Source: Mucilaginibacter gossypii
Lineage (GTDB): Bacteria > Bacteroidota > Bacteroidia > Sphingobacteriales > Sphingobacteriaceae
Assembly: GCF_900100945.1 (NCBI RefSeq)
Contig: NZ_FNCG01000013.1
Span: 124,001 to 188,000 of the forward strand
Direction of reading: 5' to 3'
Length of the DNA stretch: 64,000 bases
The position numbers and the translations under genes are program-made. Shown here piece after piece: positions 23,916-32,915 of the stretch (position 1 is its first letter; each line of letters starts with the position of its first letter). The notes beneath the pieces are model-generated. The model made no database searches. It worked only from the letters and a program-made list of their open reading frames with translations, and was not told the origin of the DNA.

Positions 23916-26006
23916 TTACTTCAACCAAACCGTTTGCGTATAAGCACCATCAACGGCGGCATCCCAAACTTCCAATCGTGCCCATTTGCGGCCTTTCATA
24001 TTGAGCACTTTATTAAATGTTTTTGTGCCGAAGGCCTGCGTTGATGTAAGATCGATGCGCTCACGATAAACCCGCTTCCCATCTCCTGAAATGATTTCAG
24101 CAAAGTTGAGCGGGAATGTCCAGCTGGTTTTAAAGTTCACCGTGCATTTGCCGTCAGCCGGGAGGGCAATAGTTTCTCCTGATGAATGGCCATTTACTGT
24201 AAAATCTTCGATTAAAACTTCGCCGGTGGTAGAGAAAAATTTGCCTTGCTCCAAAACATCAAGCACCGGCTGCCAGCCATTTTTATATTGCGGCTGTTTG
24301 GCAAGTTTCAGGTAGTTTACGTTGAGATGGGCATACATTTCGTTTTCTGGCTCGATACTGAAGAGGTCGGCTTCAGAGAGTATTTTCTTTTTCAGCCCCC
24401 AATTATTCATATCATCCATCAGGTCAAATACCCGTTTACCCAAACGCGGTTCGGACAGATCGGCCGGTAAAGCTTTCCAGGCAGCTCCTAAAAATCTGTC
24501 GGACAGGTAAAAATCTTCCTTCTTATAAGCATCCGGGAAACCGGTTGATCCCTTTGTACGGGCATGCGCTGTCCAAGCCAAACCATTTTCCGCTTTAAGC
24601 AGGTTCAGCATATCGGCTTTGTCACCAATGTGGTAAACTTTGCCATGTTCGGCATCGGTACTTTCAAAAGGCGTACCCGCCTTGCGCGACATGACCCAGT
24701 AAACCGGCTTAGGAAAAAATGCCAGCCAATGGCCGCCAAAAAATTCATTAGGCTCTTCGCCGGGCAGCAGTAAAAAATTAGAATCAGACAAGTGGCTACA
24801 CTGATCAAACAGCGCTTTTAATTCTTTAAGGCGCTGCTCGTCCGGTCCTTTAGGGTGCGCTGTGTAATGAAACTCAGCCAAATGAATGATGTTGATGCCC
24901 TGCCTTTTCAGCACTTTCACAAACGACGGGCTGTCCGGGACCGGCTTACCCGCCAGCACCACGCTCATGATAAACTCATTATGAAAATGACTTGCCATGG
25001 TTTTATAACCCGGTAGCGGCTTGTAACTGTCATCATGGGTGAATTGCTTTACTTTATTCAGCAGGTTATCGGCACCATCATTACCCAGCAGGCAAAAAAA
25101 GTTGAGTCGTTGTTTAGTTCCCGGAGGCGCGTTAAACCAGGGAACGTACCGTTTATCGCCCTGCAATTCCTGCCGGATGCCAAGGCCATAGCCCGGAAGC
25201 AGGTTGCGATAATTACTGCCATACCATACAAATTTGAGATTAAAGGCTTCATCCAAAGGATAAAAATACTGGTGCGGCGCGGGAAACACGGCTATGCTGC
25301 CCTTATCGTTGCTCCCGATGATAGTACGGTATTTTACAGCAAGATTTTTAGCAGTATCAGGCTTACTGACATCTTCTGTTTGCAGGTGTTCATAAACATC
25401 ACTGTAATTGACAGCTTTAACCGGGTTGGTTTTCGCTACCAAACCGGCATCATACAAAATAGCTGTCGAGTCAATTTGTGTAGATACAATCGCGGCCACA
25501 TTAAACATGGGCTCGCCGTTATAGAGGGTTATCTCCAGGTCGCCTTTAAAATTGGGAGCTTCTAATCCGGGCAGTGTAATTATAGTGCGCGAGCCTTTGT
25601 TGCTTACGCTGATGCCCTTTTTATGAAAATCTATTTTGTATGAATGGTGAGGTTTCAGCGGTACTTTATCAAAAAAGATGTTCCAGCCGTTTTGAGAGAT
25701 GAGGTCACGCTTACCTTCTGTAAGGATAAACTGCGGATCGATATTTTCAATTATCGGCTTGTAAATACCTCTTTTACTTAACTGTACGCTGGTAAATAGC
25801 GGTTCGCCATTTTTTAAATTTAAAACAAGTTTAGCCTTGCTGTTAATCCCTGCCGGCCAGGTTACCGTTACGTTTGCGGTATTTGCCATTACACTTACGC
25901 CGGCTGCCGGTTTAAAGTTTTTATTACCTGATACCTGCGCCTGAACTTTAAAAAAAGCCAGCGACAGTAATCCGCAAAGTGCAAGATGTTTTAATTGATG
26001 AACCAT
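23916..26006 (-). CDS. Large secreted protein with PHP-like metal-site motifs, last gene of PUL1
   Basis: The 696-residue protein has a signal peptide (ending KVQAQ). Residues about 40-240 look all-beta. The central part carries clustered histidines in the order and spacing of PHP-domain (CehA/McbA-like) metallohydrolases: ASHFHNEF near 340, HLAEFHYTAHPKG near 376, GGHWLAFFP near 430 and WTAHARTKG near 480. The C-terminal 120 residues form another beta domain (FTVNGHSSGETIALP, FPLNFAEIISGDGKRVYRERID). PHP proteins hydrolyse phosphoesters or related bonds. It follows GH43 by 7 bases, so it belongs to the same operon. It is not a recognised glycoside hydrolase, which makes it a candidate new carbohydrate-active protein. 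The fold call is by eye. Confidence 0.8.
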   Translation of the reverse strand: MVHQLKHLALCGLLSLAFFKVQAQVSGNKNFKPAAGVSVMANTANVTVTWPAGINSKAKLVLNLKNGEPLFTSVQLSKRGIYKPIIENIDPQFILTEGKRDLISQNGWNIFFDKVPLKPHHSYKIDFHKKGISVSNKGSRTIITLPGLEAPNFKGDLEITLYNGEPMFNVAAIVSTQIDSTAILYDAGLVAKTNPVKAVNYSDVYEHLQTEDVSKPDTAKNLAVKYRTIIGSNDKGSIAVFPAPHQYFYPLDEAFNLKFVWYGSNYRNLLPGYGLGIRQELQGDKRYVPWFNAPPGTKQRLNFFCLLGNDGADNLLNKVKQFTHDDSYKPLPGYKTMASHFHNEFIMSVVLAGKPVPDSPSFVKVLKRQGINIIHLAEFHYTAHPKGPDEQRLKELKALFDQCSHLSDSNFLLLPGEEPNEFFGGHWLAFFPKPVYWVMSRKAGTPFESTDAEHGKVYHIGDKADMLNLLKAENGLAWTAHARTKGSTGFPDAYKKEDFYLSDRFLGAAWKALPADLSEPRLGKRVFDLMDDMNNWGLKKKILSEADLFSIEPENEMYAHLNVNYLKLAKQPQYKNGWQPVLDVLEQGKFFSTTGEVLIEDFTVNGHSSGETIALPADGKCTVNFKTSWTFPLNFAEIISGDGKRVYRERIDLTSTQAFGTKTFNKVLNMKGRKWARLEVWDAAVDGAYTQTVWLK

Positions 26007-26013
26007 GTTGTAT

Positions 26014-27033
26014 TTATTTAGTTACTACCGGCCAGCCGTTTTGATATTTGATAGGGCTGGTACACATTACCCTTCCCTTTTCCTTATGGGCTATTTCAAT
26101 TGCATGATAAGCTATAAATTTGTTTCCCTTTTCGTCGGTAAAAATAGAATTATGACCAGGAGCCGTGTAAACAGCATCTTTAACCAATATAGCGCTATTG
26201 AGGGTTTTATCACTTTCACCCAACCTTAAAAACGGGCCAAGCGGATTATCGGCCTTCGCTATCATAACCGCGTAATTGGCACCGGCACCACAACAATTAT
26301 CGCCCGAATAATACAGGTAATAGGTTCCGTTATCATAATCAAGCCATGATCCTTCAACCAAATTGCTGTAACTTTTATCCTTGCCCGGCTCAACCACAAC
26401 TGTTGGCTGTGAACCTTCTTTAAAGTCCGACCAGTCATCTTTCATTTCCTGTACTCTCAAAGGCTGGAAGTCCGATCCCCAGTAAAGAAAATGTTTCCCG
26501 GTTTTAGGGTCAACAAAAGCTTTAGGATCTATACAGTGAAAACTTGGGCCTTTCATAAATGGCGTGCCTCTATCGATAAAAGGCCCAAGCGGGTTATCAG
26601 CATAGGCTATCCCCATCCATTTGCCGGTCAACTCATTGGGATCGGCGGAAAAGAACATGACGAATTTGTTGAGTTTGGCATCGAAGAAAACATCCGGTGC
26701 CCAAAAGTTTTGGGTATTAGAAGCCCATGAAGGTTTTTGAGGCAAAGCGTCACCCGCATATGTCCAGTGTTCATGATCGGTTGACCAGGCCACCTGGATA
26801 TTGATCATCTTTCCCTCACCACCCGGCGATTGGGTTGCGTAGGCATAATACTTGCCATTATAACTGATCACTGTAGGATCGGGGAAATCCCTGTCAAGCA
26901 CAACGTGGATAAGGCCGCTATAGGGTGCTGACTGCTTAGCTGGCTCAACTTGCTGCGCATGGCTGCGGCAGGCGGTCATAGTGCCGAGCAGGCCCAGCAT
27001 CAGATAATTAAAAAACTTTTTCATAGGTGTCAT
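26014..27033 (-). CDS. Glycoside hydrolase family 43 lipoprotein
   Basis: The 339-residue protein has a lipoprotein-type signal (MTAC near residues 19-22; ATG at 27024 is an alternative start) and one five-bladed propeller domain. The GH43 triad is visible: the base Asp52 in RDFPDPTVI, the pKa-tuning Asp near 169 in CIDPKAFVD and the acid Glu near 226 in LVEGSWL. NPLGPF occurs twice. GH43 enzymes are mostly alpha-L-arabinofuranosidases, arabinanases or beta-xylosidases. In the PUL1 context arabinose release is most plausible. There is no extra CBM. It would act in the periplasm or on the surface. Confidence 0.92.
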   Translation of the reverse strand: MTPMKKFFNYLMLGLLGTMTACRSHAQQVEPAKQSAPYSGLIHVVLDRDFPDPTVISYNGKYYAYATQSPGGEGKMINIQVAWSTDHEHWTYAGDALPQKPSWASNTQNFWAPDVFFDAKLNKFVMFFSADPNELTGKWMGIAYADNPLGPFIDRGTPFMKGPSFHCIDPKAFVDPKTGKHFLYWGSDFQPLRVQEMKDDWSDFKEGSQPTVVVEPGKDKSYSNLVEGSWLDYDNGTYYLYYSGDNCCGAGANYAVMIAKADNPLGPFLRLGESDKTLNSAILVKDAVYTAPGHNSIFTDEKGNKFIAYHAIEIAHKEKGRVMCTSPIKYQNGWPVVTK

Positions 27034-27053
27034 TGGTTTATAACTCGGAACAA

Positions 27054-27084
27054 GACTTACGAAGTTTTTAAAACTTCGTAAGTC
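27054..27084. repeat. Perfect 15-bp palindrome
   Basis: GACTTACGAAGTTTT (27054-27068) and AAAACTTCGTAAGTC (27070-27084) are exact inverted copies with a single-base centre. It is the same family as the imperfect hairpin at 10595-10623. It lies between two PUL1 enzyme genes and could act as a processing or termination signal. The rest of the 204-base gap shows nothing. Confidence 0.75.
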
Positions 27085-27237
27085 TGTAATAAACCTGCAT
27101 TTCAGGTGATAAGCAGATTTGTGTGATAGGTTAACGCGGGAGACGAACAGGAATGGATGCGTCTCTATTTAAAACGGTGGTTTCAGCATTCGGAAATCAT
27201 CTGTACATCCGCACATGTGAAATCCGCACATCTGAAA

Positions 27238-28308
27238 CTATCTTTCGGTCAATTTCTTGATTAGGTTTGTTTCCTCCGGGATGTAGGCAGTACCATCCTT
27301 ACGGAAAATATCATGGAACCAGAGTTTAGGTTCTTTGCCATCAGGCATTGGGGTATCCCAGGCGTAAATAGTATTGGTTTTGCCGCTTACAAACCCCCAG
27401 TTTATAGCACCCACATTTTCTTTTTTTAGCATTGGTAATACTGTGCCAAACAGACTATTGCGCGGACGGGCCATATATTCGGTACAAATTAAAGGGCGAC
27501 CGTTCATTTTCAAAAATTGTACTGTTTTCAGATGATCACCTTCAGGCGTATAATCATGATAGGTTACAACATCCGAATTAGCTATCTGAAACTTGTTCAA
27601 ATCCTCCAGGTCCCAACGCCAAACACCGGCACTAATTGGTTGACTCGGATTTACCTGTCTTGCCCATTTAAACACACTTTTAAGTAAAGGTAAGGTTTTG
27701 TTCCCTTTATCCGAGTTGCCCGGTTCGTTGTACAGGTCCCAAAGCAAAATGCGTTTATCATTAGCGAAGCGCTTCAATACATCCTTTACATATTTTTCAA
27801 GCACAGGAGAGTTGGCTGCGTTATCAGATGCAGGCTGTCCCGGATCCTGCATCCATCCCGAATTGTGAATACCCGGTTTTGGCTCTGGTTGTTTACCTAT
27901 TTTAGGTACTTTATTCCAGCAGTCATCAAAAAATACAAACATGGTTTTTACGCCGTGTTTACTTGAAATAGCCAGGTATTCGTCCATGCGTTTTTTGAAA
28001 CCTTCCGGATCCTGTTTCCAGGCTAAATGGTGCAGGAATACGCGCATCACATTCATGCCGATGCCCTGTGCATAGCCTAATTCCCTATCTATCGTTTTTG
28101 GATCGAAAGTATCGGCCTGCCACATTTCCAACTGATTGATGGCCGTACTTGGAATAAAATCGGCACCAACCAGCCATTGCTGCTGCGCATACCATGTTTT
28201 TGCCTTCTCCTGCGACCATACCTGCGCCGGCGCTTTTTGCTGCGCCATTACCCTCATCCCCAATGGCATTGCTAAAGCAAGCGCCAATACTTTTAATTTT
28301 GTTTGCAT
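27238..28308 (-). CDS. GH5-like (clan GH-A) glycoside hydrolase
   Basis: The 356-residue secreted protein (signal ending RVMAQQ) is a single TIM-barrel of the GH-A type. The acid/base is Glu195 in LWDLYNEPGN and the nucleophile is Glu277 in LICTEYMARP; GIGMNVMRVFLHH near residue 82 and TYHDYTPEG near 249 fit the barrel strands. Relatives in Bacteroidota PULs are usually labelled cellulase-family or xylanase, but the specificity of this subgroup is not clear to me. It lies in the PUL1 enzyme run between GH43 and the sialidase-fold gene, flanked by palindromic repeats on both sides. Confidence 0.85.
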   Translation of the reverse strand: MQTKLKVLALALAMPLGMRVMAQQKAPAQVWSQEKAKTWYAQQQWLVGADFIPSTAINQLEMWQADTFDPKTIDRELGYAQGIGMNVMRVFLHHLAWKQDPEGFKKRMDEYLAISSKHGVKTMFVFFDDCWNKVPKIGKQPEPKPGIHNSGWMQDPGQPASDNAANSPVLEKYVKDVLKRFANDKRILLWDLYNEPGNSDKGNKTLPLLKSVFKWARQVNPSQPISAGVWRWDLEDLNKFQIANSDVVTYHDYTPEGDHLKTVQFLKMNGRPLICTEYMARPRNSLFGTVLPMLKKENVGAINWGFVSGKTNTIYAWDTPMPDGKEPKLWFHDIFRKDGTAYIPEETNLIKKLTER

Positions 28309-28347
28309 TTATAAATGTTTAATAGTTTAATTCTTTCCTTTTTTTTA

Positions 28348-28460
28348 ATTCCCCTCTTGAGAGGGGGCGCATAGGATAGTGTGATGACAGGGGTGTGTTT
28401 CTTCAGCGTTTATTCGTCGCTTTGTTAAACACACCCCTCCGCCCCTCTCAAGAGGGGAAT
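28348..28460. repeat. Palindromic repeat of the CCCCTCTTGAGAGGGG family
   Basis: ATTCCCCTCTTGAGAGGGG (from 28348) and CCCCTCTCAAGAGGGGAAT (to 28460) are inverted copies. An inner pair (GGGGTGTGTTT/AAACACACCCC) makes the whole 113 bases one long hairpin inside the PUL1 operon. Confidence 0.8.
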
Positions 28461-28494
28461 CGCACATTCCCTTGCCTTTTACTTTTTATTACAC

Positions 28495-28607
28495 ACGCCG
28501 CCGCTCGGCTCCAGCCGAGTGGCAATTATCCCAACTGGCCTGCTGCTCCAAATTCGGCGGCCAGAGGCCGCTTAATAACTGCCGCTCGGCTGGAGCCGAC
28601 CGGCGGC
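28495..28607. repeat. Second copy of the GCCGCTCGGCT palindrome
   Basis: Arms ACGCCGCCGCTCGGCTCCAG and GCTCGGCTGGAGCCGACCGGC enclose GGCC-rich inner stems. It shares its outer words with 23776-23900. It lies 10 bases beyond the stop of the sialidase-fold gene, within the PUL1 transcript. Confidence 0.8.
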
Positions 28608-28617
28608 TAAGATTTGC

Positions 28618-29763
28618 TTATTTATTCTTTATCACTCTTCCCTTTATCATCCATATCTCCGTCCCTTTCCCAAAGGCATTGGTTGATGTAAGTGCAATGA
28701 TGGTGTCATCATTAAGCACACACAACGCATTCCACAATCCGTGTTTGTTAAGCGGAATATCAAACGGCGTTGGTACGCTTACAAAATCCTTAGCATCATT
28801 ATTACCTAAAGCTACCTGCATACAAGCCTGCTCCCAGTTATGGTTGCGGTTTTGCGTACTTTGATAGGATAGTACTGTTTCGCCGCTGAGCAGTTGCCTT
28901 AAATAAGGCGCTCCGGCGTAAACTGTATCCTGCAATTTGGGTGTGAGCGCGTATGTGCGTTCGGTATCATCGGGGCCAACCGTTTTTTTCCAATTTTGGC
29001 CGATGCTGTTGCGGATGATAGACGGTTTAAAAGTTGCACCGGCATTATCCTCTATCGAAAAAGCAATTTCATTTTTTCCTTTCAGGATGACTGGTACCGG
29101 CATACCATCCCTATGGCCCGGTCTGAAAGATACAATTTGAGGCTGTTTTGTCCAGCTTAAGCCGTTATCCTTCGACCGGAATATGGAAATATTTTGCTCG
29201 TTTGATTTGGTGTAGACACCCTCGTTTGAAAAGAACAACTGGATCTCGCCCGATGGCAATTGAATCTGCGATGGCTCCCAGCAGCCATCATCAAAATTAT
29301 AACGAGCCTGATAAATCAGGCGTTCATCCGTCCAGGTTTTGCCTTTATCGTAGCTCTTTTTTGTGCAGATGGCAAAGTGTTTGGTTGTATCCCAAGCACC
29401 GTTTACTTTGTGTGGGCGAGGGTTGTATGATGCCAGGAATGAATGATCTTTCAACTCCAGTATCTCGGGCACTGCCATGTTTACGCCCGGCACTGGCCGG
29501 GCAATTATTACAGGAGGCTTCCAGCTTTTACCTAAATCAGTACTTGTAATGCATTCAATACCTCCGGCACTTTCATAAACACAAAACAGGTTGCCATTAC
29601 TCAACTGGATCATGCGGGCGTAATTGCCGTTTTTGCTCCCCACCTGTTTTAAGGTGGTTTGATCCCAGGCAATGGTTTTATTGTTAACGGCATAGTGTTG
29701 CCCCAGAACCATCACCGGGGCAAACACACCCATTAACCAAATGAATATCTGCCGCATAACCAA
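28618..29763 (-). CDS. Sialidase-fold (BNR/Asp-box) exo-glycosidase, GH33/GH93-like
   Basis: The 381-residue secreted protein (signal ending MVLGQ) is a six-bladed propeller with three Asp-boxes: STDLGKSW (residues 74-81), SYDKGKTW (near 140) and SKDNGLSW (near 205). WEPSQIQLPSGEIQLFFSNE and PGHRDGMPVP are typical of the GH93 exo-arabinanase/sialidase-like superfamily rather than of classical sialidases; I do not see a clear arginine triad. With GH43 and GH127 next to it, removal of arabinose units is a better guess than sialic acid. It precedes the GH5-like gene in the operon. Confidence 0.83.
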   Translation of the reverse strand: MVMRQIFIWLMGVFAPVMVLGQHYAVNNKTIAWDQTTLKQVGSKNGNYARMIQLSNGNLFCVYESAGGIECITSTDLGKSWKPPVIIARPVPGVNMAVPEILELKDHSFLASYNPRPHKVNGAWDTTKHFAICTKKSYDKGKTWTDERLIYQARYNFDDGCWEPSQIQLPSGEIQLFFSNEGVYTKSNEQNISIFRSKDNGLSWTKQPQIVSFRPGHRDGMPVPVILKGKNEIAFSIEDNAGATFKPSIIRNSIGQNWKKTVGPDDTERTYALTPKLQDTVYAGAPYLRQLLSGETVLSYQSTQNRNHNWEQACMQVALGNNDAKDFVSVPTPFDIPLNKHGLWNALCVLNDDTIIALTSTNAFGKGTEIWMIKGRVIKNK

Positions 29764-29790
29764 TTATATTTTCTATATTTTTGTCGATAG

Positions 29791-30831
29791 TTATTTGACA
29801 TCGGCCAACCAAAAACCGAATGGCTTATCCCTGTCGCAAATCAATGTTTCGCCGTTAAACTCCAATTCGGCAGCATGGATGGATGTGCGCTTGGTTGTAT
29901 AGCTGTAGGCACCATCGGCATCAAGCCCACCATCTTCAAAATGCTTTTTACGACCGGGGTGGGTAAAGTAAATGATATAAGCATGGCCTTCACTTACTAT
30001 CACATCGGCGTGAGCTCCTGTTGGTGTATCTTCCGGCCGATGACCAGGCTTATCCAGCACCAAGCCCTGATGCTCCCAGGTTTTGGCATCTTTTGATCTG
30101 TAGACACGCTGACCTTGCCACTCATCGGTAATCATCCAGTAATAATCTTTAAACCGGAAGATCTTTGGCCCTTCATGTGCGCGGCCTTCAATAGCAGGTT
30201 TATCATCAGCTTTCCAGTTTACCAGATCATTACTTTCGGCAGTCATGGTGATGCTGCCCAGCTTTTGATCCTTGTACCACATGTGCCATTTGCCATCGGG
30301 CAGTTTCATTAGTGTTGGGTCGATGATATTATGATCCGGCAAATTCAGCGGGCCCGCGTATTTCCAGTCCCAAAGGTTTTTACTGGTGTAATGTACCAGG
30401 TGCGAATCGCCGCCCCACTGGCTGTACACTCCGGGGATATATACTACAAACATGTGGTATACGCCTTTATCAAAAACCACATCGGGTGCCCAAAAAGTGT
30501 TTTGACCTCGCTCATGCTCCAGGTTCAGCGCACCACGATAAACCCAGGTATGCCCGTGATCCTTCGAAGTGGCAACACCAATAGCGGTACCGTAACAAAA
30601 TGCTACTCCCGGCGATTGTACGTTGGCCCGGCGCTGGGTATATAACATTGCCCACTCTTTTTCGGCTTTGTTATAAACCAAAACAGGATCGGCAGCGCCA
30701 TCGTAAATCGGGTCGCGGTACAGCGGTGATGGGGGCTGATTTTTAACCTCAGCATCCTGTGCCAGGGCGGCAAAACCAGCCATCATCATTAAACCGCATA
30801 GTATTCCTTTTATCATGGATGCATTTTTCAT
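29791..30831 (-). CDS. GH43-like five-bladed propeller hydrolase
   Basis: The 346-residue secreted protein (signal ending ALAQ) has the propeller layout of GH43/GH32-type enzymes. The putative base is Asp48 in DGAADPVLVY, the second acidic residue lies in NIIDPTLMKLPDG (near 171), and the acid Glu is in RAHEGPKIF (near 220). FWAPDVVFDKGVYHMF is also conserved. It diverges from standard GH43, so the subfamily and substrate are uncertain. Its ATG overlaps the stop codon of the GH127 gene by one base (TAATG), indicating translational coupling. Confidence 0.85.
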   Translation of the reverse strand: MKNASMIKGILCGLMMMAGFAALAQDAEVKNQPPSPLYRDPIYDGAADPVLVYNKAEKEWAMLYTQRRANVQSPGVAFCYGTAIGVATSKDHGHTWVYRGALNLEHERGQNTFWAPDVVFDKGVYHMFVVYIPGVYSQWGGDSHLVHYTSKNLWDWKYAGPLNLPDHNIIDPTLMKLPDGKWHMWYKDQKLGSITMTAESNDLVNWKADDKPAIEGRAHEGPKIFRFKDYYWMITDEWQGQRVYRSKDAKTWEHQGLVLDKPGHRPEDTPTGAHADVIVSEGHAYIIYFTHPGRKKHFEDGGLDADGAYSYTTKRTSIHAAELEFNGETLICDRDKPFGFWLADVK

Positions 30832-32903
30832 TATTCAGCAACCGGAAAAGCCGAGATCCTTAACCTTGCACCACCCATCGGCACCAGCGTAAGCTCTTTA
30901 GAAGGTTCTGCTGTTTTCACCGGACTTTGCGGCAATACACCGCATAAGCCCGTTTCATCAATTTTCCAATCGGGTAGCTGTTTTCCCTTAGCTTTTAATT
31001 CAATAGGCGCATTAGCGTTGGTAAAAGGGTTATTATCCTTTGGCCATGCGCGGTGAATAACCTCTATTGATTTTTCAGGGTGTTGCTCATCTATCAGCAA
31101 ACCATAGTTCCATGGCGATGCAGCGTAGATATTGTAAGAAGGCCATTTTTGAGGATCGGCGCCCGGCTGCCAGTGCGAATCGCCCTGAGCATCTTTCAGG
31201 TTATCTCCTTTGGTATATTGCTCTTCTATTTTCAAAGAATAGGTAAGCGGGCCATAGCTAACACTTACGCTATTTTTGTTTTTAGCCCATTCCTTCACCT
31301 TAAGCTGCATTGGCAACTGAAGCGTTACTTTATCGCCATTTTTCCAGTTTTTAGCTAAGCGGATATAATAGCCTGTTGAGGTATTTACATCTACAGCGAC
31401 GCCATTAACTTTTACCGATGCGCCTTTGCACCATTCAGGTATGCGCAGGTAAAGCGGAAAATCAACTGCTTTAGGTGTAGTAACCGTAAAGTTGATCTGA
31501 TCTTGGAAAGGATAGTGGCTTGTTTCTGCGATGCTTACCGCAGTGCCATTACCAACTTTTGCGTTCACCTTACCTTCGGTATAAAGCAAGGCGGCAACGC
31601 CATTATCAGGAGTAGCCATCCAGCTGTTTTCGGCATAATATACCCAGCCTGCGGCATGGTTATGCTGGCAACAGCGGCTACCAAAAGGATTCATCATTAA
31701 AAACGGACCTTCATTGGCAATGCCCGGGTGGTGGTTTTTACCATCACTCACCACCATGTTAGGTGCAGTTAGATAACGTAAAGCACGATAATCGGGCATA
31801 AAGGCAGCCGGGAAGGTATTGAAAGCTACGTCCTCGCAATTCTCTGCCCAGAAACGGTCGCCGGTATTGCCCAATAACATCTGGTCGGATGTCATTTGCT
31901 CTACCAAACCACAGGTTTCTACTGCCTGACGCGGATCATCATAACCTTTACGGGCATTTTCATCGGCACCGAACATACCGCCCGGAACCTGGCCATAGAT
32001 ATCACGAATCAGTTTGAAATCGTTATAGGTAGCATCCAGATCTTTTTTATCATGACTTTGCAGGTAATAAGTTGCCGGCTCACGGAAACACTGAGCTACG
32101 TTAACATTATGCCAGTTGGGCAGGTTATTAGCCTGGCGCCAGTCGGCTGTATTTTTGTCAAGTTTGGTAGCTAAGTCAAGCAAAAACTTATCGCCGGTGC
32201 GGTTATACAGCCAGTAAACGCTTAGCATGTTATCGCCGCCGCGGCTGTTTTCCCAGTAATCTTCCAAAAATTTATTATCAGGCGTAGCTAACTCATACTT
32301 AAAGTATTTTGTCATGAAAGGGATAACGCGGGGATCTTTGGTGTATTCGTAATATGATTGCAGGCACCAAAGCATCGGCATGTTAGTCCAAAGGTCGCGA
32401 TTACCGTTATGTTCAACCGCTGGACCAAAATCACCGTTGTCACGCTGATTATTCAATACTGCATCAATCCAAAATTTGGTTTCGGCAATCATCTCTTTAT
32501 CCTTCAGCGTGTAAGCTATATCGGCATAACCTTTTAGCCAGTAGGGAAGTTCTTCCCAACCATATTCACCTTTGCCCTCTTTGTTAAGCCAGGCATTGTT
32601 GGTTTTTGAAAGCCATACGCTGATCTCGCCCAGGTTACCTGTTAAGCCGTCGCGCTGCAGCTCCATCATTTTTTTTAGCCAGCCGCCGGCTTCAATGCTA
32701 CCTGTAGGCAATTTGGTAAAATATTGTCTTTGCAAGGGGGCGCGGTTGTTTATATAAAAAGCATTCGCGCCTTTGTTATCAACCGTTGTTACTGTGGTTG
32801 CTTTCACGCCCTGGGCATTCACAGTTGCAAAGCCCGCACAGATCATGGCCACAGAAAGACAAACTTCCCTGCGTATTAATTTTATACTGTTTTTTATAGT
32901 CAT
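30831..32903 (-). CDS. GH127-type beta-L-arabinofuranosidase (DUF1680 fold)
   Basis: The 690-residue secreted protein (signal ending TVNAQ) has the alpha/alpha toroid of the GH127 group: NRAPLQRQYF, GGWLKKMMELQRDGLTGNLG near residue 60, and the metal/catalytic cluster ETCGLVEQM (near 329) with SRCCQHNH (near 410). In characterised GH127 enzymes the second region provides the zinc-bound nucleophilic Cys. The C-terminal part is beta-sandwich. The family releases beta-L-arabinofuranose, found on plant hydroxyproline-rich glycoproteins and some pectins. It lies 12 bases after GH2 and is coupled to the next gene. Confidence 0.9.
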   Translation of the reverse strand: MTIKNSIKLIRREVCLSVAMICAGFATVNAQGVKATTVTTVDNKGANAFYINNRAPLQRQYFTKLPTGSIEAGGWLKKMMELQRDGLTGNLGEISVWLSKTNNAWLNKEGKGEYGWEELPYWLKGYADIAYTLKDKEMIAETKFWIDAVLNNQRDNGDFGPAVEHNGNRDLWTNMPMLWCLQSYYEYTKDPRVIPFMTKYFKYELATPDNKFLEDYWENSRGGDNMLSVYWLYNRTGDKFLLDLATKLDKNTADWRQANNLPNWHNVNVAQCFREPATYYLQSHDKKDLDATYNDFKLIRDIYGQVPGGMFGADENARKGYDDPRQAVETCGLVEQMTSDQMLLGNTGDRFWAENCEDVAFNTFPAAFMPDYRALRYLTAPNMVVSDGKNHHPGIANEGPFLMMNPFGSRCCQHNHAAGWVYYAENSWMATPDNGVAALLYTEGKVNAKVGNGTAVSIAETSHYPFQDQINFTVTTPKAVDFPLYLRIPEWCKGASVKVNGVAVDVNTSTGYYIRLAKNWKNGDKVTLQLPMQLKVKEWAKNKNSVSVSYGPLTYSLKIEEQYTKGDNLKDAQGDSHWQPGADPQKWPSYNIYAASPWNYGLLIDEQHPEKSIEVIHRAWPKDNNPFTNANAPIELKAKGKQLPDWKIDETGLCGVLPQSPVKTAEPSKELTLVPMGGARLRISAFPVAE

Positions 32904-32915
32904 TACGTAAAGATA

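Noticed and set aside
28618..29763. Classical sialidase acting on sialic acid
   Set aside because: Asp-boxes are present but I could not place the arginine triad, and the neighbours handle arabinose, so only the fold is claimed.
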